From positions 1,984,001 through 2,048,000 of the forward strand of contig CP148265.1 of assembly GCA_045345765.1 (NCBI GenBank): 64,000 bases of DNA. Direction: 5' to 3'. A program made the position numbers and the translations under genes. Below the pieces are notes generated by a model that was not told the DNA's origin, ran no database searches, and saw only the letters and a list, made by a program, of their open reading frames with translations. The DNA comes from JAOARY01 sp045345765. Its GTDB lineage: Bacteria; Bacillota; Clostridia; Peptostreptococcales; Peptostreptococcaceae. How positions within the stretch are numbered: the first letter of the stretch is position 1; the number at the start of each line of letters is the position of its first letter. Shown one piece after another: positions 33,058 to 41,779 of this stretch.

Positions 33058-33130
33058 ATTAATTACCTCCTAAATTATTCTTAAAAATTTAAATTCATAA
33101 TGTTATTACATTAAAAAACTTCTCATTAAT

Positions 33131-33159
33131 ATTATAGTACTAATTGATAAAAAATACAA
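33131..33159 (-). promoter_or_regulatory. Sigma-A promoter of abrB
   Basis: On the minus strand TTGTAT (complement of 33154-33159) and a perfect TATAAT (complement of 33131-33136) are 17 bases apart, about 75 bases before abrB. The remaining 33160-33490 is extremely AT-rich with poly-A/T tracts and shows nothing else definite. Confidence 0.6.
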
Positions 33160-33492
33160 ATCAAATTTCGACATTTTTTGCTTAATTAAATAATAGCAAC
33201 ATTGTCAATAAAAGTCAACCTTTATTTTGAAAAAAAATTATTTTTTTTTAAAAATATTTTTTTTATTGAAAAAAAACAGCATAAAATGCTTAATATAGAG
33301 CTTTTTTGATAAAAAAATATTATATTATACCAAATAAGATAAATCTTAAATAAATTTAATTTACCATAATAGAGATAAATAGTAAAAAACTTTTCAAGTT
33401 ATAAAATTAACAAAAAAAATCCAATTAAGATTAGATTAAATAAATTTATATTTTAATATGATTTCTAATTTAAAAATAAATTTATACGAAAA

Positions 33493-33540
33493 AAATAATA
33501 AAAACCTTATACGGTGTTTTTTGGTAAGGCTTTTATTATT
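33493..33540 (-). terminator. Terminator after pncB
   Basis: AATAATAAAA(A)CCTTA and TAAGGCTTTTATTATT pair around a loop near 33509-33524. On the minus strand it lies about 40-85 bases after the pncB stop and is T-rich at the 3' side. Confidence 0.65.
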
Positions 33541-33577
33541 TTAATCTATTAATTATTAATTTTTTTGTATTTTAAAT

Positions 33578-35008
33578 TTAATTTGGTTTAACTTTATCTA
33601 TTAAATTATTTTTAAGTTGCCATAATTCTTTTGATAAATCAACTTTATAAACCTCGGCAGAAGTTAATCTTTTATATTGAGGCCAAAGTGTTTTTAGTTC
33701 TTTTTTTGTATATTCTTGAATTTCTAAAATATCTTTTTTAATATGTTTAGATATACCATCTATAAACAAAGGTTTTAATAATTCTTTTACTCGATACTCT
33801 TTAAAAGTTTTCTTCTTCCAAGTATGTACTGGATGGAATATAACCAAATCTTTAGCGCTATCTATAATTTCTTCATCTAAAGCTATTAAATCAGCCTCAG
33901 CCTTATTATTCTTATTATAGATTCTAAATACTTTTTTAAGACCAGGATTATTTATTTTTTCTGGTGTTTCTGATATTTTAATTTTTGGAATAAATTTATT
34001 ATTTTCGTATGCGCCACTTAATTTATAAACTCCTCCTAGTGAAGGACAATCTTTTGATGTTATAAGATGAGTACCAACACCCCAAGAATCTATTTTAGCA
34101 TTAGCATTTTTTAATTGCATAATTTTATATTCATCTAAATCATTTGATACAACAATTTTTGCATCTGAAAATCCATTCTCATCTAAAATTTTTCTTGCTT
34201 TTTTAGATAGATATTCTAAATCACCAGAATCTATTCTAATTCCTGCTGGTTTATATCCTTTTTCTTTTAGTTCATTAAACACGATAATGGCATTTTTAAG
34301 ACCACTATTTAATGTATCATAAGTATCTACTAATAATAATGCGTTACTTGGATATACTTTGGCATATGCTCTAAATGCTTCTAATTCACTTTCGAATTTT
34401 TGAATCCAGCTATGAGCATGAGTTCCTATAACAGGTATATTAAAAAGTTTTCCTGCCATAACATTAGCAGTGGCATTACAACCTCCTATTACAGCAGCTC
34501 TAGCTCCATAAGTTCCAGCATCAGGACCTTGTGCTCTTCTTAGTCCAAATTCTAAAACAGGGTCCCCTTTAGCAGAATAACAGACTCTAGATGCTTTTGT
34601 TGCAATAAGTGATTGAAAATTTATTATATTAAGTAAAGCTGTTTCAATGAGCTGAGCTTGATATAAAGGTGCCTTAACTCTTATTATTGGTTCATTTGGA
34701 AACATAACACTACCCTCTTCAACAGCGTAGATATCTCCTGTGAATTTGAAATCTTTTAAAAGATTTATAAAATCTTTTTCAAATAAATTTAAACTAGTTA
34801 GATAATCTAAATCATCTTTTGTAAACTCTATAGTATTTATGTATTCAACTAGTTGTTCAATACCTGCTATTATGGTATATCCACCGTCACAGGGATTTTT
34901 TCTAAAAAACATATCAAAAACTACTATATCATTATGTATGTTATTTTTAAAATATCCATTCATCATAGTGATTTGATAAAGATCGGTTAATAATGTTAGG
35001 TTTTTCAT
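33578..35008 (-). CDS. pncB: Nicotinate phosphoribosyltransferase
   Basis: 476 residues. It makes nicotinate mononucleotide from nicotinate and PRPP in NAD salvage. The N-terminus LLTDLYQITMMNGYF, the segment EFGLRRAQGPDAGTYGARAA (about residues 150-169), GTHAHSWIQKF with the phospho-histidine region, and GIRIDSGDL (about 257-265) are diagnostic for the Gram-positive type. GAGGAAGGTAAAT precedes the ATG. It is monocistronic; a long hairpin lies in its 5' region. Confidence 0.94.
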   Translation of the reverse strand: MKNLTLLTDLYQITMMNGYFKNNIHNDIVVFDMFFRKNPCDGGYTIIAGIEQLVEYINTIEFTKDDLDYLTSLNLFEKDFINLLKDFKFTGDIYAVEEGSVMFPNEPIIRVKAPLYQAQLIETALLNIINFQSLIATKASRVCYSAKGDPVLEFGLRRAQGPDAGTYGARAAVIGGCNATANVMAGKLFNIPVIGTHAHSWIQKFESELEAFRAYAKVYPSNALLLVDTYDTLNSGLKNAIIVFNELKEKGYKPAGIRIDSGDLEYLSKKARKILDENGFSDAKIVVSNDLDEYKIMQLKNANAKIDSWGVGTHLITSKDCPSLGGVYKLSGAYENNKFIPKIKISETPEKINNPGLKKVFRIYNKNNKAEADLIALDEEIIDSAKDLVIFHPVHTWKKKTFKEYRVKELLKPLFIDGISKHIKKDILEIQEYTKKELKTLWPQYKRLTSAEVYKVDLSKELWQLKNNLIDKVKPN

Positions 35009-35089
35009 ATTTACCTTCCTCTTTTAGTTTATATTTTTATTTAACATATAAATTTTATCAATAAATACTAGGTATAACAACTATTTTTG

Positions 35090-35140
35090 CAATATATTTA
35101 TTTTTTTAAATAGTTGCATATTAAAAAAATAAATATATTG
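35090..35140. repeat. Perfect 20-bp inverted repeat upstream of pncB
   Basis: CAATATATTTATTTTTTTAA at 35090-35109 is perfectly repeated in inverse at 35121-35140 around an 11-base loop (ATAGTTGCATA). It lies about 82 bases before pncB on the minus strand and could be an RNA hairpin in its leader or a cruciform. Confidence 0.7.
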
Positions 35141-35172
35141 ATTATTGTATTTGAATAAGGTTTAAATATTAA

Positions 35173-35230
35173 AAACTATAATAGGTTATCTAAAAATGAA
35201 AAAATATTTTTAGATAACCTATTATAGTTT
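35173..35230 (-). terminator. Perfect 25-bp hairpin after the HAD phosphatase gene
   Basis: Arms at 35173-35197 and 35206-35230 are exact complements over 25 bp with an 8-base loop. On the minus strand the structure ends in AGTTTTTAAT and starts 14 bases after the HAD gene stop, so it may act as a terminator, although the stem is unusually long and perfect. Next to it a 15-base unit (TTTAGATATTATTAG-like) is directly repeated. Confidence 0.6.
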
Positions 35231-35243
35231 AGATATTATTAGT

Positions 35244-35882
35244 TTAGATATTATTTTTTAGATATTCAATTATATCATTGAAGTTTTTGTATTTTATATA
35301 TTTTGTACCGTCTTCATCGAGTTTATTTGCCAATTTATCTTTTGCAAATATAATACTCCCCTTCTTACTTGCACAAAAATCAGATGTTGAGTCACCAATG
35401 TAGATTATTTTTTTATTCTCTTCATTCAAAATATCGATAAGTCCAGCTTTACAATTACCACAATTTTTGCAAGAATAATTATAATTAGGAAATTCAGCTT
35501 TGATATTTGTATTATCAAATTCTATTTGGTTTGCAAAGATATGAAGACCATGAATATTATTATTATGAAGTATAGTTTCGATATTCAAATCAAAACCATC
35601 ACTCAATATGTAAAATTCCAAAGTTTTTTGTCTTACAAACTCAACAAAATTTTCAAAATAAGGATCTATATGAATTTCTTCCAATATAGATATATACTCT
35701 TTTTTACTTATTTTCATTTTTTTAAAGATTTTTTGTGTAAGTGTTTTTGCATCAATTTTTTTTTGATTGTAAAGGTCAGCAAATTCATCATAATCATTTT
35801 TAAGAATTTTTTTACCTACGTAATCACAACTATCTTCTTTTGTTATTGTTCCATCAAAATCACAGATAACCATATAAGACAT
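35244..35882 (-). CDS. HAD-family phosphatase, MtnX/PSP-like
   Basis: 212 residues. HAD motif I ICDFDGTITKED (nucleophile Asp and acid Asp), motif II ILSDGFD, a conserved Lys in the middle, and motif III YIGDSTSDFCASKK are all present. The subfamily resembles MtnX (methionine salvage) and phosphoserine phosphatases. A CKNCGNCK cluster near residue 137-144 is shared with MtnX-like proteins and may bind metal. No other methionine-salvage gene is adjacent, though metG is divergent. The ATG follows GGGAGAG. The substrate is not certain. Confidence 0.82.
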   Translation of the reverse strand: MSYMVICDFDGTITKEDSCDYVGKKILKNDYDEFADLYNQKKIDAKTLTQKIFKKMKISKKEYISILEEIHIDPYFENFVEFVRQKTLEFYILSDGFDLNIETILHNNNIHGLHIFANQIEFDNTNIKAEFPNYNYSCKNCGNCKAGLIDILNEENKKIIYIGDSTSDFCASKKGSIIFAKDKLANKLDEDGTKYIKYKNFNDIIEYLKNNI

Positions 35883-36035
35883 ATAAAAATCTCTCCCTTG
35901 TAGTAAAAAGATTAACTCTTAGTAATAATAATTCCCATATAGTTAGGATTCTATCAAAAAAATTATAGATTTAGAATAGTTAATAGTAATCAATTCATAT
36001 TAAAGAAAAAGATTAAAGCTTTTTTATTTGGGGTA

Positions 36036-36064
36036 TTGACAACTTATAAATAATAATATATCAT
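36036..36064 (+). promoter_or_regulatory. Sigma-A promoter of the metG T-box leader
   Basis: TTGACA (36036-36041) and TATCAT (36059-36064) are 17 bases apart, a little upstream of the T-box stem I. Confidence 0.65.
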
Positions 36065-36089
36065 CCAATTAAATTAAATTATTATTTTG

Positions 36090-36332
36090 CTATGAAAAAG
36101 TGAGTAAATAAGGTGACTTTTTAGAGAGTGAGGGATAGGTGAAAGCTTCACAAGGTGACTTATTGAATATGGCTTTGGAGCTTTTTTTAATCGAGATTTT
36201 AGATATTTAGATTAAGACGACTAAGAACCGTTAGATTCTTTAGAGGATAAAATAGATTATATTATTTATTTTATTAAACTAGGGTGGTACCACGAAGCTT
36301 CGTCCCTTTTGGGAGCGGGGTTTTTTTTATTT
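36090..36332 (+). promoter_or_regulatory. T-box riboswitch of metG
   Basis: A tRNA-sensing leader. The T-box sequence AGGGTGGTACCACG is at 36281-36294, followed by the terminator CGTCCC, loop, GGGAGCGGGG and a T-run. The stem I region (36097-36200) has AGTGAG-type bulge sequences. An ATG in GAATATGG at 36169-36171 is the likely methionine specifier codon. Uncharged initiator or elongator tRNA-Met would favour the antiterminator and metG expression. The specifier assignment is inferred from the gene downstream. Confidence 0.9.
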
Positions 36333-36353
36333 TATAAATTAAGGAGAGATAGT

Positions 36354-38306
36354 ATGAGTAAAAAGACTTTTTATGTAACAACACCTATTTATTATCCAAG
36401 TGGAAGACTTCATATTGGACATACTTATACAACTGTTGCTGCGGATGCAATAGCAAGATTTAAAAGATTTACAGGATATGACGTAAGATTTTTAACTGGA
36501 ACTGATGAACATGGTCAAAAGATACAAACAGTTGCGAAAGATAAGAATTTATCTGAAATAGAATATTTAGATGGTATGATTGCGGATATTAAAGATTTAT
36601 GGAAAACTATGGATATATCATACGATGATTTTATAAGAACTACAGAGAGCAGACACAAGGATGTAGTACAAAAGATATTTAAGACTCTTTTTGATCAAGG
36701 TGATATTTATAAGAGTGAATATGAAGGTTGGTATTGTACACCTTGTGAATCATTTTGGACAGAAACTCAATTAAAAGAGGGAGAACTTTGTCCAGATTGT
36801 TCAAGAAAAGTAACTAAAGCAAAGGAAGAAGCTTATTTCTTCAAGCTTTCAAAATACAAGGATAGACTTATAAAATACTATGAAGAACATAGTGATATTT
36901 GTTATCCAAAGTCAAGAATGAATGAAATGCTTAATAATTTCTTAAATGATGATTTACAAGATTTATGTGTTTCAAGAACTAGCTTTGATTGGGGAATTAA
37001 AGTTCCTTTTGATCCTAAGCATGTTATATATGTTTGGATAGATGCACTATCTAATTATATAACTTCATTAGGATATTTAACTGATGATGAATCTAATTTT
37101 AATAAATATTGGCCAGCAGATGTTCATATAGTAGGTAAAGAGATAATGAGATTCCATTCTATTATATGGCCAGCACTTTTAATGGCGTTAGATTTACCAC
37201 TACCTAAAAAAGTATTTGGACATGGTTGGATATTATTCTCAGAAGATAAGATGTCAAAATCTAAAGGAAATGTAGTTTATCCAGAACCTTTAATTGAAAG
37301 ATACGGAATAGATTCACTTAAGTATTTCTTACTTAGAGAGTTTACTTTCGGACAAGATGGGAACTATACTAATAAGAATTTCTTAACAAGACTTAATTCA
37401 GATCTTGCAAATGATTTAGGCAACTTAGTTAGTAGAACTGCTAAAATGGTTGAAAAATACAATGATAAGAATTTACCTGCAAGTAAAGTAAGTGGCTCAT
37501 TCCATGATGAATTAAAAGAAGTGGCAGTAAATACTCATAAAGCTGTTGAAAATTACATGAATGAACTTGATTTTTCTAATGCTTTAGAAAGTATATGGAA
37601 ACTTATAAGAAGATGTAATAAATATATAGATGAAACTACACCTTGGATACTTATAAAGGATGAAAGTAAAAAGGATGAATTAGATACAGTATTATATAAT
37701 CTATGTGAATCAATAAGAATTGCAGCTGTTTTAATAAGTCCAATCATGAATGAAACTGCTAATAAAATATTTGGACACCTTGGAATTACAGAAGATAAAG
37801 ACCTTTTAACTTTTGATTCAACTAAAGAATTTGGTCTATTAAAAGAAGGTACGCTAATAGAAAAAGGTCAAAATCTATTTAATAGATTAGATATAGAAAA
37901 AGAAATAGAATTCTTAGAAGAATTATTTGCACCAAAGGAAGAAGATGATGGAGCATATAAAGAAGAGATAGTTCACAAAGAACAAGTAACTATTGATGAC
38001 TTTGCTAAATTAGAATTTAGAGTTGGTAAGGTATTAGAGGGTAAAAAACATCCTAAAGCTGATAAATTACTTGTATTTAAAATTAAAGTTGGCGATGAGG
38101 AAAGACAAATAGTTTCAGGTATATCTAAGTTCTATGATCCTAAGGAACTTGAAGGTAAAAAAGTTATAGTTGTTTGTAATTTAAAGCCTGTCAAATTAAG
38201 AGGTGAATTATCACAAGGTATGATTTTAGCTGCATTTAGAAGTGATGATTCTAAATTAGAATTACCATTTGTAACTGATATTGAAGATGGCTGTACTGTA
38301 GGTTAA
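36354..38306 (+). CDS. metG: Methionyl-tRNA synthetase, long form
   Basis: 650 residues. It charges tRNA-Met. HIGH motif HIGHTYTTVAADAIARF (about residues 20-36), KMSKS in SEDKMSKSKGN, and a Cys cluster CTPCE and CPDCS in the connective peptide (zinc knuckle). The C-terminal 100 residues (from DFAKLEFRVGKVLEGKKHPKADKLL) are the tRNA-binding OB domain of dimeric enzymes. The ATG at 36354 follows AAGGAGAGATAGT; an ORF extension to 36309 lies within the T-box terminator and is rejected. Confidence 0.96.
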   Translation: MSKKTFYVTTPIYYPSGRLHIGHTYTTVAADAIARFKRFTGYDVRFLTGTDEHGQKIQTVAKDKNLSEIEYLDGMIADIKDLWKTMDISYDDFIRTTESRHKDVVQKIFKTLFDQGDIYKSEYEGWYCTPCESFWTETQLKEGELCPDCSRKVTKAKEEAYFFKLSKYKDRLIKYYEEHSDICYPKSRMNEMLNNFLNDDLQDLCVSRTSFDWGIKVPFDPKHVIYVWIDALSNYITSLGYLTDDESNFNKYWPADVHIVGKEIMRFHSIIWPALLMALDLPLPKKVFGHGWILFSEDKMSKSKGNVVYPEPLIERYGIDSLKYFLLREFTFGQDGNYTNKNFLTRLNSDLANDLGNLVSRTAKMVEKYNDKNLPASKVSGSFHDELKEVAVNTHKAVENYMNELDFSNALESIWKLIRRCNKYIDETTPWILIKDESKKDELDTVLYNLCESIRIAAVLISPIMNETANKIFGHLGITEDKDLLTFDSTKEFGLLKEGTLIEKGQNLFNRLDIEKEIEFLEELFAPKEEDDGAYKEEIVHKEQVTIDDFAKLEFRVGKVLEGKKHPKADKLLVFKIKVGDEERQIVSGISKFYDPKELEGKKVIVVCNLKPVKLRGELSQGMILAAFRSDDSKLELPFVTDIEDGCTVG

Positions 38307-38406
38307 GCTAAATATTTTAATAAAAGAAATAGTTTTTATTATAAAGCAATAATAAATGAATTATAAAAATGAATATTTGAATTTAAGTATTATCTGGAGG
38401 GATATT

Positions 38407-39048
38407 ATGGATGAAAATATGAAATGGCTTTATAAATCAAAAGTAAATGAAATCATATCTAATCTTGAAAAGAATAATATGCAAGGCTTTTATGTGGAAA
38501 ATAAAGAAGAGCTTATTAAGAAATTAGATGAGTTAGTAAAAAACAATTCAACTGTTAGTGTTGGCGGTTCAATGACCTTATTTGAAACTGGAGTTATTGA
38601 TTATTTAAAAAATAAAGATGTATTATTTTATAATAGATATGAAGAAGGACTTAGTAAAGATGATATAAAAGATATATATAGAAAGAGTTTTTCTGTTGAT
38701 TATTATTTTACAAGCACTCAAGCAATTACTTTGCAAGGTGAACTGTATAATGTAGATGGTACAGGTAATAGAGTTGCAGCTATGCTTTATGGCCCCGAGA
38801 ATGTTATAGTAATAGTGGGTATTAATAAAATAGTTGATGATTTTGATGCTGCAATTAAAAGAAACAGAAATATTAGTGCTCCTGCGAATGCAAAGAGGTT
38901 AAATAGAAAAACACCTTGTGCAAAAACTGGGTATTGCATGGAATGTAATAGTAATGATAGAATATGTAATGAGTATACTTTGATAAAACGTCAATCTCAA
39001 AAAGATAGAATCAAAGTTATTATAGTAGCAGAAGAATTTGGTTATTAA
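38407..39048 (+). CDS. LUD-domain protein (lactate-utilisation LutC/YkgG-like)
   Basis: 213 residues. VGGSMTLFETGVIDYLKN and GTGNRVAAMLYGPENVIVIVGINKIV are typical of the LUD (DUF162) family. It ends with KTPCAKTGYCMECNSNDRICN, whose cysteines resemble a metal or iron-sulfur site. Single LUD proteins of this length are common in clostridia and their role is unknown; LutB and LutA partners are absent here. TCTGGAGGGATATT precedes the ATG. A longer in-frame start at 38356 lacks a ribosome binding site. Confidence 0.82.
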   Translation: MDENMKWLYKSKVNEIISNLEKNNMQGFYVENKEELIKKLDELVKNNSTVSVGGSMTLFETGVIDYLKNKDVLFYNRYEEGLSKDDIKDIYRKSFSVDYYFTSTQAITLQGELYNVDGTGNRVAAMLYGPENVIVIVGINKIVDDFDAAIKRNRNISAPANAKRLNRKTPCAKTGYCMECNSNDRICNEYTLIKRQSQKDRIKVIIVAEEFGY

Positions 39049-39062
39049 ATTTTATTATTAAT

Positions 39063-39091
39063 AAAAGGCTATATCATTTGATATAGCCTTT
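39063..39091 (+). terminator. Terminator after the LUD gene
   Basis: AAAAGGCTATATC and GATATAGCCTTT pair over 12 bp with a 4-base loop, followed by ATTTTGTTTT. Confidence 0.8.
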
Positions 39092-39137
39092 ATTTTGTTT
39101 TGTATTTAAGAAATTGATATTAGAAGGGGGTATGATT

Positions 39138-41357
39138 TTGGAAAATTTAAAACATTATGATTTTGATACGGAAAAGAATTATTTAAAAGAGAGCTTAGAG
39201 GTTTTGGATTTTGAAATAAAAAGGCTTGAGGAAGATGTTTTGGACTTTGAAAAATCTATGAAAGAGATTAAAAAAGTAGGAAATAAGTCAGATGAACTTC
39301 AAATAAAGATAAATTTATTTGAATTAAAGGCTAAAAAATTAAAAGAACTTCAAAAATCAAAAGAAAAAGCTTATTTTGGTAGAATTGATTTTAAAGAAGA
39401 TGATAATGATACAAATACTTATTATATTGGGAAAACGAGTTTGGAAAGAAATTCAGATAAAAAAAGATATATATTAGATTGGAGAGCACCTATTTGTGGA
39501 CTTTATTATAGTGGAGAATTAGGTACGGCTATGTATACAGCTCCTGATGGTCTTATAACGGGAGAACTTAAGTTGAAAAGACAATATGAAATAGATTATG
39601 ATAATATAATAAATATTTTTGATAAAGGTCTTACCCCAATGGATGAATTTTTGCAAAATGCTCTTTCTAAGAAAAAAGATAATAGATTAAAGGATATAGT
39701 ATCAACTATTCAAAAGGAACAAAATGATATTATAAGAGCAAATAAAGATTCTAATTTAATTGTTCAAGGTGTTGCAGGTAGTGGAAAAACAACGATAATT
39801 CTTCATAGAATTGCGTATTTATTATATACATATAAAGATGAATTAAAGCCAAAAAATATTTTGATGCTATTTCCAAATAAGCTATTTTTAAATTATATAA
39901 AAGATGTACTTCCAGATTTAGGAGTATCAGATATAAGACAAAATACTTTTATAGAATTAGCTTTTTCGATGATGAATGAAGAATTAAATATTTTTGAAGA
40001 AGAAAAAAATCTTTTAGCGTTGCTTTATGATGAGGAACAAAGAGATAAGATTGCTAGAGTTTGCGATTTTAAATCTTCTTTGGAATTTAAAGAGGCAATA
40101 GATAGTTATTTAAAGGAATCAATGTTAACACGAATAGACATGAGAGATATAAAAATTAAGGGTTATACATTATTTAAACAAGATTCTATAAGAGATTTAT
40201 ATGAAAATGAATTTTCATATCTTTGTATTAATAAAAGAATAAAAAGAGTTACATCTTATATCAAAAAATTAGGAGTTGAAAGAGCTCAGATACTAATAGA
40301 TAAAATAGAAGAAAAATGTATATTAAACATTAATAAAATAGAACAAAGATATAAAGATGATTTGGATTTATTAAAAGAAAAGAAAATTAATTTATATGAT
40401 AAAAAAAGTGAGTTAGTAGAATTTATAGATAAGAAAAAGAAAAATACAATACATGGCTATACTAAATTTTGGAAAAAATTTGATTATAAAAAATTATACA
40501 AAGAGTTTGTAAGCTCAAAAGAAAATCTAAGAAGACATTTAAGAGAAGATGATTATTATATTATTGATGATCTTATTGAAGTATCAAATAAAAGTTTTAT
40601 TGAAGATAAATTTGATATTGAGGACATATCAGGTCTTTTATATATGTATATTATGCTAAATGGAATTGAAGAGGATTTTAAATTTTCACATATAGTAATA
40701 GATGAGGCTCAAGATTATTCCAAATTCCAAATGGAAATATTAAAGAAATTAAATAGAAAAAATTCTTTTACAATAGTAGGAGATTTGTCTCAAGGAATAC
40801 ATTCTTATAGAGGCGTTAATTCTTGGGATGATATAATTATTGATGTATTCAAAAATAAAAGAACTAAATATCTGAAAATAAGAAAATCATATAGATGTAC
40901 AAAACAGATAATGGAGTTTGCAAATGATATATTAAGAAATGTAGGAATAAATGAAGAAAATTTAGCGGAGCCTGTTTTAAGAGAGGGTGATGAAGTTAAG
41001 TATTATAATTATAATAAAAAAATAGATATTAATGATATAAAAACTAAAATAAAAGAGTTAAAATCAAAAGATTTTAAATCAATAGCAATAATAACTAGGA
41101 GCTTAGAAGAAACAAGAGCGCTTTATGAAGAATTAAATAAAGAGTTTGACATACAAATTCTTAAGTCAAAGGACGATGAATATAAAAAAGAAATAGTAAT
41201 ATTACCTATACATCTTTGTAAAGGACTTGAGTTTGATTGTGTACTTCTTTATGATTTTAATGAAAATATGTACAAAGAAGATGAACTATTTTCTAAATTA
41301 TTCTATGTTGGGATAACTAGAGCTTTGCATAAATTATATATTTATAAAATAAATTAG
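39138..41357 (+). CDS. helD: UvrD/Rep-like helicase HelD (RNA polymerase recycling factor)
   Basis: 739 residues from TTG at 39138 (GAAGGGGGT is 6 bases before it); an ATG at 39132 and a TTG at 39114 are alternative starts. The N-terminal coiled coil (about residues 1-75) is the arm that reaches into RNA polymerase. The SF1 motor follows: Walker A GVAGSGKTTIILHR, DEAQDYS, GDLSQGIHSYRG, KSYRCTKQIMEFAN, and HLCKGLEFDCVLLYD. HelD in Firmicutes removes stalled RNA polymerase from DNA using ATP. blaI follows closely. Confidence 0.85.
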   Translation: MENLKHYDFDTEKNYLKESLEVLDFEIKRLEEDVLDFEKSMKEIKKVGNKSDELQIKINLFELKAKKLKELQKSKEKAYFGRIDFKEDDNDTNTYYIGKTSLERNSDKKRYILDWRAPICGLYYSGELGTAMYTAPDGLITGELKLKRQYEIDYDNIINIFDKGLTPMDEFLQNALSKKKDNRLKDIVSTIQKEQNDIIRANKDSNLIVQGVAGSGKTTIILHRIAYLLYTYKDELKPKNILMLFPNKLFLNYIKDVLPDLGVSDIRQNTFIELAFSMMNEELNIFEEEKNLLALLYDEEQRDKIARVCDFKSSLEFKEAIDSYLKESMLTRIDMRDIKIKGYTLFKQDSIRDLYENEFSYLCINKRIKRVTSYIKKLGVERAQILIDKIEEKCILNINKIEQRYKDDLDLLKEKKINLYDKKSELVEFIDKKKKNTIHGYTKFWKKFDYKKLYKEFVSSKENLRRHLREDDYYIIDDLIEVSNKSFIEDKFDIEDISGLLYMYIMLNGIEEDFKFSHIVIDEAQDYSKFQMEILKKLNRKNSFTIVGDLSQGIHSYRGVNSWDDIIIDVFKNKRTKYLKIRKSYRCTKQIMEFANDILRNVGINEENLAEPVLREGDEVKYYNYNKKIDINDIKTKIKELKSKDFKSIAIITRSLEETRALYEELNKEFDIQILKSKDDEYKKEIVILPIHLCKGLEFDCVLLYDFNENMYKEDELFSKLFYVGITRALHKLYIYKIN

Positions 41358-41383
41358 TGTTAAAAAATTTTAAGGAGGTTTTT

Positions 41384-41779
41384 ATGAATTTTAAATCACC
41401 CATATCTGATTCAGAATGGGAAGTTATGAAGATTATATGGAAGAATAAAAATATAAGTGCAAATGAAATAATTAAAGAATTAGAGGATCTTAGCACTTGG
41501 AAACCAAAAACAATAAAAACTTTGTTAAATAGATTGCTCAAAAAGGAAGTTATAGGGTTTAAAAAAGAGGGAAGAACATATTTATATTATCCTTTATTAG
41601 AGGAAAAAGAATGTATTAAAGCTGAAAATAAATCTTTTCTAAAAAAAATATATGGTGGAGTTTTAAATACAATGTTTGTAAATTTTTTAGAAGATTATGA
41701 TTTGACAGATGAAGATATAAAAGAATTAAAGCAAATTTTAGAGAAAAAAGAAAAGTATAAAGGTGATAAAAATCAATGA
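41384..41779 (+). CDS. blaI: BlaI/MecI-family repressor
   Basis: 131 residues. Winged-helix DNA-binding domain: ISDSEWEVMKIIWKNKNISANEIIKEL (about residues 6-32) and KTIKTLLNRLLKKEVIGFKKEGR; C-terminal dimer helices with the FLEDYDLTDEDIKELKQIL ending. Such repressors bind TACA/TGTA dyads at the beta-lactamase operator and are inactivated when BlaR1 senses beta-lactam. The ATG follows AAGGAGG. It overlaps blaR1 by 4 bases. An ORF extension to 41357 overlaps helD and lacks a ribosome binding site. Confidence 0.92.
   Translation: MNFKSPISDSEWEVMKIIWKNKNISANEIIKELEDLSTWKPKTIKTLLNRLLKKEVIGFKKEGRTYLYYPLLEEKECIKAENKSFLKKIYGGVLNTMFVNFLEDYDLTDEDIKELKQILEKKEKYKGDKNQ

Noticed and set aside
35526..35903. 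A 125-residue ORF opposite the HAD phosphatase
   Set aside because: Phe/Ile/Tyr-rich antisense frame over intact HAD motifs.
36309..36353. Upstream extension of metG
   Set aside because: It lies in the T-box terminator; AAGGAGAGATAGT fixes the start at 36354.
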